A stretch of DNA of 64,000 bases from Nymphaea colorata (Eukaryota; Streptophyta; Magnoliopsida; Nymphaeales; Nymphaeaceae), in contig NC_045143.1 of assembly GCF_008831285.2 (NCBI RefSeq), forward strand, positions 22,014,302 through 22,078,301, in the 5' to 3' direction. How positions within the stretch are numbered: the first letter of the stretch is position 1; each line of letters opens with the position of its first letter. Position numbers and translations under genes: made by a program. Below, piece by piece: positions 46,230 through 56,329 of this stretch. A model generated the notes under the pieces. It saw nothing but the letters and a program-made list of their open reading frames with translations. It did not search any database and was not told the origin of the DNA.

Positions 46230-48700
46230 ATAAAAATTAATTTGGAAAGTTAGGGGGCACTGAAGCTCAACATTTTTTAAAAAAAAGCTGTGTTTTTTTT
46301 CACAAAAGTATTTTTTACCATCACCTTAATAAAAAGTTTTGAACACGGTTTTAAATGGCGTTTAAAAATGATATCCAAACACGCTCTAGGTCCTCGCTAG
46401 CGTTTTAGCACAAACACGTAAAACATACACAATTACCCGAGTGTCAAACTCTAGACGTATTGTAAGTCTTAAACTTGAGCATTTTAAGCCAATTTCTTGT
46501 TTCTATTCACTAATTCTATCAAGACATATGTTTAACTTTTCATTAGGGTTTTTATTTTTAAGTAAAAGTTGCCCATGTTGGCATATATCTCGTTTCAGAA
46601 AAAAACAAAAAATAGAAGATTGCTCGTGGGTATGGACTAAAAACGATGGCAGACGCTATTCTCGAATTAAACAGAGTAACCATAACTTCACCAAGTCCTA
46701 AATTGAGTAGCCTTGGATTTCGAGGGTAAGAAGATGGGGAAGGAACTTCAGCCTCTTGAATATACCTTTCCTAAATCGATCGGTGTTAGATTTGACATTG
46801 TCATCTCTTATATGCTAACGCATATCTACCGACTGATAATTCTGCTCCAAAGGGGAGCCCTAATCAACTTGAAAATGATTGATTAGAGGTGGATGCAGGA
46901 AAACAAAGAGGAAGCTGCAGGGTGGTCTATAGCTTTGAATATTTCTGAAGTTTCATCCTAAACTAATAATTGATGTTAGCCTTACATACATAGGGAGAAG
47001 AGAATCGTGCCTTTGAAAGTTCAAAGGCTTCCGTTAGGCATTAATTAAAAGTCATTGTTAGAAGGAAAGTCCACGTTAACTGCTTCCACGAAGCTTTCAA
47101 ATAGGAAGATTATTTCATCTTATTGTCTAGTTGAGAGTTGAATCCCCGCAAGGATACCAAACCTGTTTTCAATGCCTCGAGGTAACACCTCCACCATTCT
47201 TCAAACAAGTGAAAGCTCAGAAGCTAGCGTCACGGCAAGAACTATTTGAACTAAAATACAGAATTTAAAAATAAAGTAAAGAAAAATGAAAATAAATTAA
47301 CGAAAAAATTCCTGACACTAGAGAACAAGTTGGCTGGAATGAGAGAACAAGGTGCCCAATAAATTTTGGCCTCCGATGCAAAGAGAGAACAAATTAAATG
47401 ATGTTAAAGGGGGCAAAGGGCGTTTAAGAAAAGGAAGCCAGCGGGGGATGAGCGGGACAAGGTCGTGACGGTCGCATCGGGGCAGGTTGAGAATAAGTTG
47501 GCCTCAGCTAAGCAATTGATCGCTCTCATGGACAACAACTCAAACTTGCACGGTTTAAGCGGCGCAGCATCCGGCCAATGTCTGCTTTCCCATATTGGAG
47601 CTGCTTTTCTTTCACTTTTACTTCCACACACACATTTTGCTTCCACACGCACGCACACACACATACGTAAATTCAATTAATGTCATGAGATAGATAGTAA
47701 GGGAGAAAAAGGGAAGTCTAAAAAACCAAGGTCAAATGAGACTAATTGATCAGTGTAAAATATGTATATATATACATATGCTAACTCTTTTATCCTGTTA
47801 ATGCATTTGCCTTGATCCTCTCTCATTTCTCTCCCCCTCTCCTTCGGCGATGTGTTAATTCACATTTAGCCGAGTGAGGCATACAAATCATACTATTTCT
47901 GCCGAAATCAAACTAATGACGTCATCAGTTAATCATTGTTAAATAATTAAAGAAGATATAATTTTGTTTCCATAGGTTAAGGGACGATGTTATTATACTT
48001 AATGTTGGTCGATAACATTGACCAGTGAGTAGCTGAACTTGGACCTTGTCTGTGCAGTTGAACTCATTATGGGCTGCCATTTTAATAAACTTTGTAATGA
48101 ACCAACTCACTCCCACGTTAGGCTCTGGTTGGATGGATCCCAATCCTTCCTTCCTTCCCTGAGAAGCTTTGGTTTCAGCTCTTAAAAAGTCAGTCTAAGA
48201 ACTAGAGCAACCAATCACTTAACAACTCTCTTTAGATAAGTGTCCAAATATCTTCACAATTTGAGACACAAGACTAAAATGTTCAAAGATAGACGTGAAG
48301 ATCTACCCTCTTAAAGCACGTGTTCATACATGTGGGACTTCATATTCGAGTGTTGAACTAGCTTTAACACCATTATAATGACTCGGCCAACTTCCACACT
48401 GTGCTTGGGCACCTAGTCTAACAAATCTCAACCTGCCCCTAGTAGCTTTGGTTTGAGGCTCAAAATGACTAGAAACAACGACCACCAATCATTTGACAAT
48501 CCTCTTTATAAATCCCTCAAGATTTTCCCCCAATTTTAGGTATGAAAATAAACTTTTCTAAAGCATTACAAAAATTATAATATTAAGGGTGAACATGATT
48601 TTAATAATCCATTGCCTGTAAAAGGCCTGAAAGTGCCGCCCCTGCCTTTGGGTTCCTAGATTGTGTCAAGATATAGGTGGTGCATGATATACCTAGCAAC
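46230..48700. other. Non-coding DNA
   Basis: About 2.5 kb without a supportable gene. Frames at 47404-47680 overlap on both strands around a (CA)n run and show no domain. A related pair of phrases (around 48195-48280 and 48465-48545) may be an old duplication. Confidence 0.4.
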
Positions 48701-48732
48701 TAAAGTGTTATGATCCTACTGTTTATGGTTTA

Positions 48733-48782
48733 AGGAGGAGTAGCACCCACCCGCTTGCCCGACCAGCTATGCTACACCCATT
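48733..48782 (-). repeat. SINE-like head, minus strand
   Basis: The minus strand reads GGGTGTAGCATAGCTGGTCG then GGCAAGCGGGTGGGTGCTAC. It contains an A-box-like TAGCATAGCTGG and matches the heads at 48890 and 49007. Only the head is present. Confidence 0.5.
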
Positions 48783-48803
48783 GCAGCAATAAAACTATAA
48801 CAG

Positions 48804-49045
48804 TAAAAATGTTTTTCAATGTTTAATCTATAGAAAAATAATAGTTTTTAAGGCTGACGCATGTAGTTTTTTAAGATCTGAGGGGCGTAGCATAACTGGC
48901 TGGACTGATGGGCTGGTGAAATCCGTAATATTAAAAATGTTTTTCAATGTTTGATTTGCATAAAAATAATAGTATTATGGCTGATGTATATGGTTTCTAA
49001 AGATAGGAGGGGTGTAGTATAGCTGGTTCAATTCTCATGTGCACC
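48804..49045 (+). repeat. Imperfect tandem duplication of about 120-128 bp
   Basis: AAAAATGTTTTTCAATGTTT begins at 48805 and again at 48933. It is followed in both by AAAAATAATAGT, GGCTGA.G.AT.T and then a GAGGGGYGTAGYATARCTGG head (48890 and 49007). The second unit is about 11 bp shorter. Confidence 0.75.
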
Positions 49046-49180
49046 ACTCATCCGAAGTGCAAATGGTGGCATAGGAAACTTTGAAGATGAAGGGAGTACC
49101 TATAAATTCACCTAGGTCTCAAAGCAGCCCTAAAAACCAGAGGGTGAAAAGAGGAAGGGGCTTCAGCCTCTTTTGTGCAT
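48890..49180 (+). repeat. SINE-like repeat, copy 2 (duplicated head)
   Basis: The first head is at 48890 (A-box-like TAGCATAACTGG). The second, at 49007, continues into a B-box-like GCTGGTTCAATTCTC, then GTGCACCACTCATCCGAAGT and a tail with GGAAGGGGCTTCAGCCTCTT. These parts match the order in copies 1 and 3. Confidence 0.55.
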
Positions 49181-49189
49181 CTCCCACAA

Positions 49190-50350
49190 CGGAAACTCAA
49201 CGTGATTATATTGAAATTTTTTAAGCTTTAAGAAAAATAGGTAAGCGACGTAGTGCAAGTACGGCTGCAGGACCTAATTCTTATAATATACACATTTTCA
49301 AATTAACACAGACAGCACAGCTTAGTTCGTTCTTTTTTTTTTGGGCAAAAACACAAAATTTTATGGGTACATTAATTGGAAACCCCATGATCATGAATCT
49401 TAGGATCAACTAGCATGGCATGGCTATGCTTACGTTGAGATCAGCTCCTTAGAAAAGATCAAGACTAAGAATCAAATATCACACTCAAAATCAATATTAC
49501 ATAAACTTAGAAAAGATCAAGACTAAGAATCAAATATTACACTCAAAATCAATATTAATTAAACAAGACGCGTATTGGGAAGAAGGGCAGAAGGTGTACA
49601 ATTTTGACTTTAAACTACAAGCATATGTCTTAGGTTAGACGTAACTGGCGATAATGAATTAAAACACCCCTTGCCAAGTCAAAGTATGCATGGCTTTTCA
49701 GACTCAATCTCCGCCTCAAGGCTTTACACGGCTTTGAGCCTGCAAGAAAGTAAAGCAGACTGAATCCCATGGACCGTCCGTCGGATTGAACTCAATATGA
49801 AGGACAAAGGAAGCTGCCCCCTTATAAAGACAAATGGGAAAAATGAAAACAACTATAATTCCAATTCACAAATCGTTGTTAATGCCTCCTATAGATTCTT
49901 TTAATTTTAGCCATCCGGCAGCATCTTGCATCTTCAACAACATTCTTTTAAATGTAAAGCAAGTGGGGTGCTACTAAATAATGAAGTTGTTAGGGTTTCT
50001 ACTGATCAGCATACATCGTACTATAAACTTTACTTACTCAGTGTTGGGTAAATTGCTCCTGTAGTCATTTATGGTGAATGGCTGTAGAACCAATCAGTTG
50101 GTACTCATTTGATGAGAATAATTAAAGGTGTGCATTCGAATGGCGCCCAGATGAAACTGTTAAAAAAATTTAAGCATCCTGATTGTCAGAATTAAGACAA
50201 TGTGGCTTCCGTAATATATTATATACTAGCATTGAGCAAGCCTACTTGGACATACTTCTACATTTTCTTTCATTTATTCTATGGTGAAGAATCCATCGAC
50301 ATCTGTCCGCTTAATTGATCTGTGGTTCCCCACAAGTTAATTAAACCAGC
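49190..50350. other. Non-coding DNA
   Basis: No gene supported. It contains a 58-bp tandem duplication (listed separately) and AT-rich sequence. Confidence 0.4.
49449..49560. repeat. 58-bp tandem duplication
   Basis: TTAGAAAAGATCAAGACTAA starts at 49449 and again at 49507. The units are nearly identical through AATCAATATTA. Confidence 0.9.
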
Positions 50351-50357
50351 TTCAAGA

Positions 50358-50570
50358 CCGTAGCATAGTTGATCCGACTATTGAACCGGTAAAAGCTCGG
50401 TCTTCAATTCAATTTTTGTGGATGTTACTCCTTTGAACTGTAAATAGTGGAAGTGCGACACTCTAGTTGATGGGTGTATGACTTCAATCTAGGATCTGAA
50501 ACAAGTCTTGGACCCTGGGATAACGAAAAAGGGAAGAGACTTCGGCCCTTTCGGGGTATCTATTTCTGCT
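50358..50570 (+). repeat. SINE-like repeat, copy 3
   Basis: Head CGTAGCATAGTTGATCCGAC (A-box-like), B-box-like CTCGGTCTTCAATTCAA, body GTGGATGTTACTCCTTTGAA and GACACTCTAGTTGATGGGTG, and tail GAAGAGACTTCGGCCCTTTC. This is the most complete copy of the family here. Confidence 0.6.
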
Positions 50571-50959
50571 GCCTACATGGTAATTAAACCCTTAGAAGGA
50601 TGCCCCAGTCGCCAAGGCTCGTGGAAGTCAGTGCGCACGTATGAGGCTTTGAGCATGCCAATTATGTGGCCACAACCAATGATGGGTTGCCAACATATCG
50701 AACTCCTCCCAGATCCAGATCCAGATCAAAATCTGTAAGAGATCAGAGGGCGCTCTTGAGTTTTCTACTCAAGCCAAATACACAAACTACTTTCAAAAGC
50801 TTTTATAAAATCAGGTTGTCGCAAATTCTGGTTTTCACAAAACATCATCTGTTAAGGGTTCATGCATCCAAACACATGGGGGAATTGGAGGGGCGGGTGA
50901 AAAGTGTACGACAAGTTGAAATTTCAAGCGCCGTAATTTTACGATGCGGGTAATTTTAA

Positions 50960-51002
50960 CGCGGAAAAAAGTCGAAGGTCCAACCTCCGACTTTTTACCG
51001 CG
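50960..51002. repeat. Near-perfect 20-bp hairpin
   Basis: The left arm, CGCGGAAAAAAGTCGAAGGT (50960-50979), pairs with the right arm AACCTCCGACTTTTTACCGC plus G (50982-51002) with about two mismatches and a 2-base loop. It lies at the presumed left part of Harbinger-2. Confidence 0.85.
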
Positions 51003-51059
51003 GAGAAAATTTTGGGCCGTTAGGTCTCAAAATTTCATCCTCCCTTTCTCTTGGTTTCC

Positions 51060-51430
51060 CCTTCCGTCGAAGCCCGCGCGTCTCCACCCTTCCACCTGAA
51101 GCCCCCTTCTCCTCCATCGGTGCTTGAAGCTCCCCTCTCCTCTATTGCCTGATGCTCCGTTCTCCTCTGTCGCTGCCTGAAGCCCCATTCTCCTCCTTCG
51201 CGCTGCCTCTCTTTGGCTGCCTTTTGCTCTCCATCCCTGCGTCTCCACCCTGCCACCTGGTGCCCCCTTCTTCACCGTCGCTGCCTGAAGCTCCCTGCAA
51301 TCAAACTGCTCTCTGTCGCTGCCTCTTCCTGTCCATCACTGCCTCTTGCTCTAAGTCGAAGGCACCCGTCGCTGCCTCCTGAAGCTGACAATCGACGCTC
51401 TCCATTCCCTGCGTCTCCGTCTTTGTCGAA
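51060..51430. repeat. Degenerate CT-rich repeat (CTGCCTGAAGCTCCCYTCTCCTC)
   Basis: Variants of GCCTGAAGCYCCC, TCTCCTCY and GTCGCTGCCTC recur about eight to ten times with irregular spacing. Both strands are open as a consequence, giving arginine/glycine-rich frames on the minus strand that I regard as by-products. It could be the 5' leader of the Harbinger-2 gene. Confidence 0.65.
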
Positions 51431-51599
51431 GCGGAAGATCCCCTCTTTGTCGGTAAAAAGTTGCTTTTTTTTTCCTCTCCTTCTATTTCTGCTATACGTG
51501 CCCTGATCCCTTTCTCTTCTCTCCCTCTGCAGGGTCGCTGTCTCTTTGCTCTCCGTCTGAAATCATTTGCTCCTTCTCCCCTGTGGTTCTTGAGGTCCA

Positions 51600-52577
51600 A
51601 GGAGGAAAGACGTCTCAATCAACCCAATGATGACATGCCAACTACTATTCGCCATTCCAAGCGATTCTTTCCACATTTTCAAGTAATTTTAGAACATCCA
51701 ACATACAACATGACTAACTTGCACATATGAATATAGGATTGTTTAGGAGCAATTGATGGCACCCATGTACCTGCATGGGTCCCAGCATCAGATCAAGCAA
51801 GATTTCGCAATAGAAAATGATTTCTTTCGCAAAATGTCATGGCTGTAGTTGGATTCGACACTCATTTCCACTACGTTTTGGCAAGATGGGAAGGAAGTGC
51901 AACAGACTCAAGGGTTTTATACAATGCACTTGATCATACAACGGACCCATTTGTGGTCCCAGAAGGTACGTACTTCCACCAACCAATGTATTACTTTTTA
52001 CAAAAGAAGTGCGAATGTTTAAATAATTTGTGTTCAATTGTAGGCAAATACTATCTTGCTGATGGGGGTTATCCAAACATTGTTGGTTTGCTAACACCTT
52101 ATCGAGGACATCGTTATCATACGTCCGAATTTAACACCCCGGTGGCACGAACACCTAGAACTCTAAAAGAATTATTCAACCATAGGCATTAATCACTCCG
52201 AAATGTAGTAGAAAGAACTTTTGGCATGTTGAAAGCTCGTTTTTCAATATTAAAAATGCATGTGCAGTATCCATTCAAAAAACAAGTTCAAATTGTTCTT
52301 GCTACATGTGCATTGCACAACTTCATAATTGAACACAATCCAAATGCCGAGCAGTTTGATGATGAGGATGCACCTTCAATTGATAATTTTGTTGTAAGCG
52401 AACCGGAAATTGCAAGCCAAACACACCAGCGAAGAAGCAACAATTCCATGAGAAGAACTATAACAGATCAAATGTTTACAGATTATCAATTGAATAGTAA
52501 GTTTATTTTATCAATTGATTATTGTTGCATGTGGTTGTTTGACATTTATTTTGTTTTGTATAGGACAACGAAGATGA
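51600..52577 (+). pseudogene. Harbinger-2 transposase (DDE), two in-frame stops
   Basis: A single plus-strand frame runs from about 51736 through 52496, interrupted only by a TGA after RFRNRK (51817-51819) and a TAA after NHRH (52190-52192). Catalytic residues are all present: first Asp in CLGAIDGTHVPAWVP, second in RWEGSATDSRVLYNAL, Glu in VVERTFGMLKARFSI. Other family hallmarks are YYLADGGYPNIVGLLTPYRG and CALHNFIIEHNP. A GT-AG intron, 52497-52563 (AATA|GTAAGT ... TATAG|GACAA), would join MFTDYQLN to RQRR and a TGA at 52575-52577, the normal end for the family. The N-terminal half is only partly visible (SKRFFPHFQVILEHP near 51650-51700). The enzyme cuts and pastes the element at TTA/TAA targets; this copy is inactive unless the stops are suppressed. 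Confidence 0.82.
52497..52563 (+). other. Predicted 67-bp intron at the transposase 3' end
   Basis: GTAAGTTTATTTT opens and TTTTGTTTTGTATAG closes a T-rich segment. Removing it brings the transposase to a stop that overlaps the ATG of the next ORF; leaving it in fuses the two frames into one 197-aa frame from 52226. Confidence 0.7.
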
Positions 52578-52819
52578 TGCCTCGCCAAAAGTACTATGTC
52601 GTGTTCGAGGGTAGGTCGCGAGGCATATATGACAGTTGGGAGCAGTGCCAACCATTAGTGTATCGATACAAGGGCGCCCTCTTTAGATTATTTCATTCCT
52701 TCGAAGCAGCTGAATATCACATGAATGAATATCTCCACAACAAGTATGGTGTGCAATTACGTAGGCCATTGGACATTGACTATGTCAACACAATGCAAGA
52801 GGAAGAAGTGATGCAGTAG
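52574..52819 (+). CDS. Small RNase H1 hybrid-binding-domain-like protein
   Basis: An 81-residue ORF starting at tandem ATGs (52574 and 52577). The first ATG overlaps the transposase stop as ATGA. Residues 5-50 (RQKYYVVFEGRSRGIYDSWE, then QCQPLVYRYKGALFRLFHSF and EAAEYHM) match the N-terminal hybrid-binding domain of RNase H1 (the family Pfam calls Cauli_VI). Its typical features are YYVV..GR..GIY.SW..C, a buried aromatic/GA core and a final F.S/T.EEA helix. The rest (NEYLHNKYGVQLRRPLDIDY, acidic tail) is not recognised. No RNase H catalytic domain follows. The known domain binds RNA-DNA hybrids or double-stranded RNA; a role in transposition is only inference. The frame is intact although the transposase before it has stops. 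It could be a separate protein, a downstream cistron, or a C-terminal extension if the intron is retained. Confidence 0.65.
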   Translation: MMPRQKYYVVFEGRSRGIYDSWEQCQPLVYRYKGALFRLFHSFEAAEYHMNEYLHNKYGVQLRRPLDIDYVNTMQEEEVMQ

Positions 52820-52829
52820 AATGAACGGA

Positions 52830-53540
52830 AGTGCAACCTGAATCGTTTGATTGCTTGTTTTGTTACTACTTGTTTTCTTTGTTGGATCTGTACTCGTTAA
52901 ACTTATGTACTGGATGGGACAGCACACTTTGGTTAATGGTTTTAAAGTTTCATACAGGTTTTAGTGTGCTACGCTTTCTTTATTTGTAATTAAACATTAC
53001 CAATTGAACTCATGGATGTGATGGACTACTTTTACACCTTATTTGTGTTCTTTCTATGAAATCAGGTTGGATGAATATCAGTTCTTTATCACATGAATGA
53101 ATATCTAGATGTATATTACTTTCTTTTTGTTTGTTTCGTTTATAAGCTTTTTCCTTACACGTCTGATATGTCGTTTGCTTGGATGCATGAATGTTGTGGG
53201 GTTTCGAGTATTTAGTGTTGTGTTAATGGTATTTGTTTACATTATCTTTCATTTTGTACCCTCTTCTGATTTGAGGAGAACCAATATAACAAGTTATAAC
53301 GGTAAAAAAAAAGTCTCTCCTATTTTTTTACCCTGTGCACCAAATGCAGTTAATTTTACCCAGCAAAAAAAAATACCCTGTGCATCAAACATAGTTAATT
53401 TTACCCTGCAAAAAACTTCCCTATAATCAAACAGGGCCTCAAATCGGAAGTGGGTTAAATTTCATCTTGTTTTTTTTTCCAGAAAAATTTACCACGTCAC
53501 ATTTACCACGTTAAATTCTTCCTTGCAATCAAACGCAGCC
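52830..53540. other. 3' non-coding part of Harbinger-2
   Basis: AT-rich. It contains repeated ACCCTGTGCACCAAATGCAG / ACCCTGTGCATCAAACATAG phrases, each followed by TTAATTTTACCC (about 53330-53405), and two transposon-like ends (about 53425 and 53543). Confidence 0.5.
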
Positions 53541-53549
53541 TAAAGAAAA

Positions 53550-54548
53550 GGAACTCGAAATTTTCAAACTTCCACTTCTTGTTCAAAAAAGAGATGCTTT
53601 CCAAGAAACCGATCTTCCTGTTGTATTTGAGTTTCTATTTAACTACAGTAGGAAGATCGCTTTCTCTCAAAAAAACATTCTCTGAAGTACGAAGTGGCCT
53701 TTACAATTGGAAGATCACTTTCTTTCATTATACACAAGAAGCGGAAGCTTGAAGAACAAAGCTGGTTATGTGCACACTCCTGTGCATGAAAACTCTCGTG
53801 CAATAACTAAAATTCCTCCATTAAAATAAAATAAAAAAATATAAGTGTGAAAAATGATTCTGAAAAAAATGAAAAATCCTAAAATACCTATTACTTTATA
53901 AAAAAATTTAAAACTGTCCGACCCCTCCTTTGGTGTACTTGTTGGGTTCATAGAGGTGTGCATACAACTAATCTTCTTTTTCAGCTTCACATCTCAGTAA
54001 ATGACTCACTTAGTTTATAGTCCACTCCTTTTCAGACTTCTTAGTTATATAATTTTTAAATTTATTTCTTATTATGACACTCTTAAGAACTAGATTGAAC
54101 AATATTGACTTTATGTATAAGCGGGCATTAAGCACGCACGAAACCATTTTCTTTCACGGAAAAGGAGGAATCTATTCTTAACCACAAATTTCTTCAAACT
54201 GTGCATAAAAAAAAAAACCATACACACACACACTAAGAGTTTGAACACTCTGGTCCTTGGGAGGCTAAGCATCACAATTTCTTTTTTTTCTTAGGAAAAA
54301 AAACATCAGCACTAATTATTCTGGTGTAAAAGACTTAAAAAACATACAATTTGAGTTCTCGTGGTGGCTGAGAACCCAAGTTCTTACAACAACCAAAAAT
54401 TAAGTACAGAAAAGGAGCAAATTGCAGCTTTTCCCATGCTCACGGCCAAAATAAGATCATAAGGATGCTCCTGCCTTTCTGAACAACACGCGTCCATCTA
54501 TAGGTTTCAGTGTAACACTGTTTTCCATTTTCTATTATGTCCAACCAC
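53550..54548. other. Non-coding DNA
   Basis: About 1 kb with no supportable gene or well-defined repeat. Confidence 0.4.
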
Positions 54549-54551
54549 TTA

Positions 54552-54777
54552 GAAGGCATTTGGATGACAATCTAAAACCAAGTTTTGTCATTCAAAACCT
54601 GATTTTGACAAAACTTGGTTTTCATGAAGGACCTGAAAAACCTGCCTTTGACCAGGTTTTTCAGGTAAATGTTGCCCCTAAACCAAGTTTTTCATTTGTC
54701 ATCCAAACCAAGTTAAAAAAAACTTAGTTTGTAACTAAATTTTCATAATTTTTTTTGGGTGTCACCCAAACGCTTCC
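54552..54777. mobile_element. Tourist-like MITE, 226 bp, flanked by TTA
   Basis: The left end GAAGGCATTTGGATGACA and the right end, reverse-complemented, GGAAGCGTTTGGGTGACA match at 13 of 18 positions. TTA is duplicated (54549-54551 and 54778-54780). The interior has several AAACCAAGTTTT / AAAACTTGGTTTT segments able to fold back. It has no coding capacity. Similar ends occur at 26506 and 37952. Confidence 0.75.
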
Positions 54778-54879
54778 TTAATGAATCCCATCCATTGATG
54801 ACCTATAATAATGCATGAAGTCTGGTGATGTAATAATGCATCGAAACAGCTACCACCATGTGTGTGATGGAGAATATTG

Positions 54880-54881
54880 CT

Positions 54882-54927
<46 letters not shown>
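54880..54927. repeat. (AT)n followed by (GT)n
   Basis: About 43 bp of alternating TA followed by a short TG run. Confidence 0.9.
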
Positions 54928-54976
54928 GTGTGTGTGTAAAAAAAGAAATAATGGATGGTTGTCACCCAACTCACTT

Positions 54977-55135
54977 TTGAGGGCTGTCCTATCCGTTGTG
55001 ATGGATGGTTGAAAGAAATACAAGGAGAAAAAATGGTGCGGACTAATACTAAGTAACAAAAATATCTATCACTTTTTTCTTCTTGTTTTTTTCTTAACAA
55101 TCTATCATATTGGATTGGACAGTCCTAGTTAGATG
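54977..55135. repeat. Repeat with TGTCCTATCCG ... CAGTCCTAGTTAGATGG ends
   Basis: Contains GATGGATGGTTGAAAGAAAT at one side and ACAGTCCTAGTTAGATGGTT at the other. It shares both ends with 39824-39925 and 55676-55735. Confidence 0.5.
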
Positions 55136-55139
55136 GTTG

Positions 55140-56290
55140 TGTGACTTTAATAAGTCAAAGTCACCATGTAATTTTTCATATATTATGAGGAACAATGCTA
55201 CGTGGGTAGCATTTCGCATGCGACGCATAATGGTTTGGTAGAACCCCAACGGCCCGTTGAGTGGAAACACCACCCCTCCTGTTAGAAAGGGCATTGCTGG
55301 CAGTCCTATAGCTCTGGCAATGCCCCACTAGGCCCTGGATGAGCAGCCGAAAGAAGTGAGAGTCTCCTCCACTGTAAAAGAGATCTTCATTGATTTTATT
55401 TATTTATTTTTTTGGCAGGGGAGGCCATTGGCGCATCGTCTTTCCCTTGGCACCCAGCATCTGTACTCCTGCTAGGACATCGTCTTAGAGTACCATTGGC
55501 GACCCCGCGTTGGGCTGTCACTGGCACTACAAATGATGGTAGCCGGTGATTCTTCTTGCTTGAACAAAATGTAAAAGTTTTGGGTTGTCTGATTTCTTTC
55601 AACCTGATCGCCCTAAGGCTATTATGTGGAGGTATAATGCCTTAATGGATATAATTGAATGGTGTCTCTATCCTTTTAGAGTCACCCAGCCATCTAACTA
55701 GGACCATTTGATCCGCATGATAGATAGTTAAGATAAAAACAAGGAAAAAAAGGTAATAAAATTGATTATCAACGTACTTTTCCTACAATCTAACCATCTT
55801 AGGTATGATTTTAAGAGTAATTTGATGAGAAACATACATTGAATTAGTCATTTTTTTACTTTATTAATGTTTTTTTAATAATTACAAAATGAACAGCTTT
55901 TATAGCATCAAAATTTTGATATTAGAAAAGGTCAATTTTTAAAAAAGAAATAACTTGAACTCAAACATGATGAGTTATATAAAATTAGTTTTTATGAACA
56001 CAATACGAGGTTCACATTTTTGTTTAAAACATTTTTTTACTACAAATTTAGTAGTCCTAGTTTGTGTGTGCGTGTGTGTGTGTGTGTGTATACGCACACA
56101 CACATGGATTTCTTTATTTGCGGGGTGCCTCTGGCCTGTCACTATAGCTCCATGAACGGATGTTGGGAGGATTTCAACTGCTCTATATATGTAAGAAGGT
56201 GGTAACTATAAAAATTGTCTTGCTAGTTGATTCAAATTAAAAAGTGTAAATATTAGAGACTAAGTTAATAATATAGAAACAATCATGTTT
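55140..56290. other. Non-coding DNA with short repeats
   Basis: No gene supported. It contains the inverted pair GGGCATTGC / GCAATGCCC (about 55289-55325), a repeat fragment at 55676-55735 (CAGCCATCTAACTAGGACCA, TGATCCGCATGATAGATAGT), and a (GT)n run at 56062-56092 followed by CACA. Confidence 0.45.
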
Positions 56291-56329
56291 CTTCAAGAAA
56301 TGGAAGTGCCCTCAAGGTTCTTGAGATGG

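Larger units (their letters stand above)
50900..53540 (+). mobile_element. PIF/Harbinger transposon (Harbinger-2), limits uncertain
   Basis: Contains a PIF/Harbinger transposase reading frame (51600-52577) and a following small ORF. The right side ends in transposon-like CAATCAAACGCAGCCTAA (about 53526-53543), with an alternative end AATCAAACAGGGCCTCA near 53425. The left end could not be matched to either. Left DNA (50930-50965) has TAATTTTAACGCGG motifs that echo AATTTAACGTGGTAAA, reverse-complemented, near 53500-53520. Confidence 0.65.

Noticed and set aside
47404-47680. Overlapping frames on both strands near a (CA)n run
   Set aside because: No domain; length is explained by modest GC content and the simple repeat.
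51027-51275. Arg/Gly-rich minus-strand frames (82 and 73 aa)
   Set aside because: They are produced by the CT-rich repeat at 51060-51430 and lie antisense to the Harbinger-2 leader.
53330-53405. Possible CRISPR-like or regular direct repeat (ACCCTGTGCA phrases)
   Set aside because: Only two or three imperfect copies inside a plant transposon; no spacer-repeat structure, and CRISPR arrays are not expected in plant nuclear DNA.
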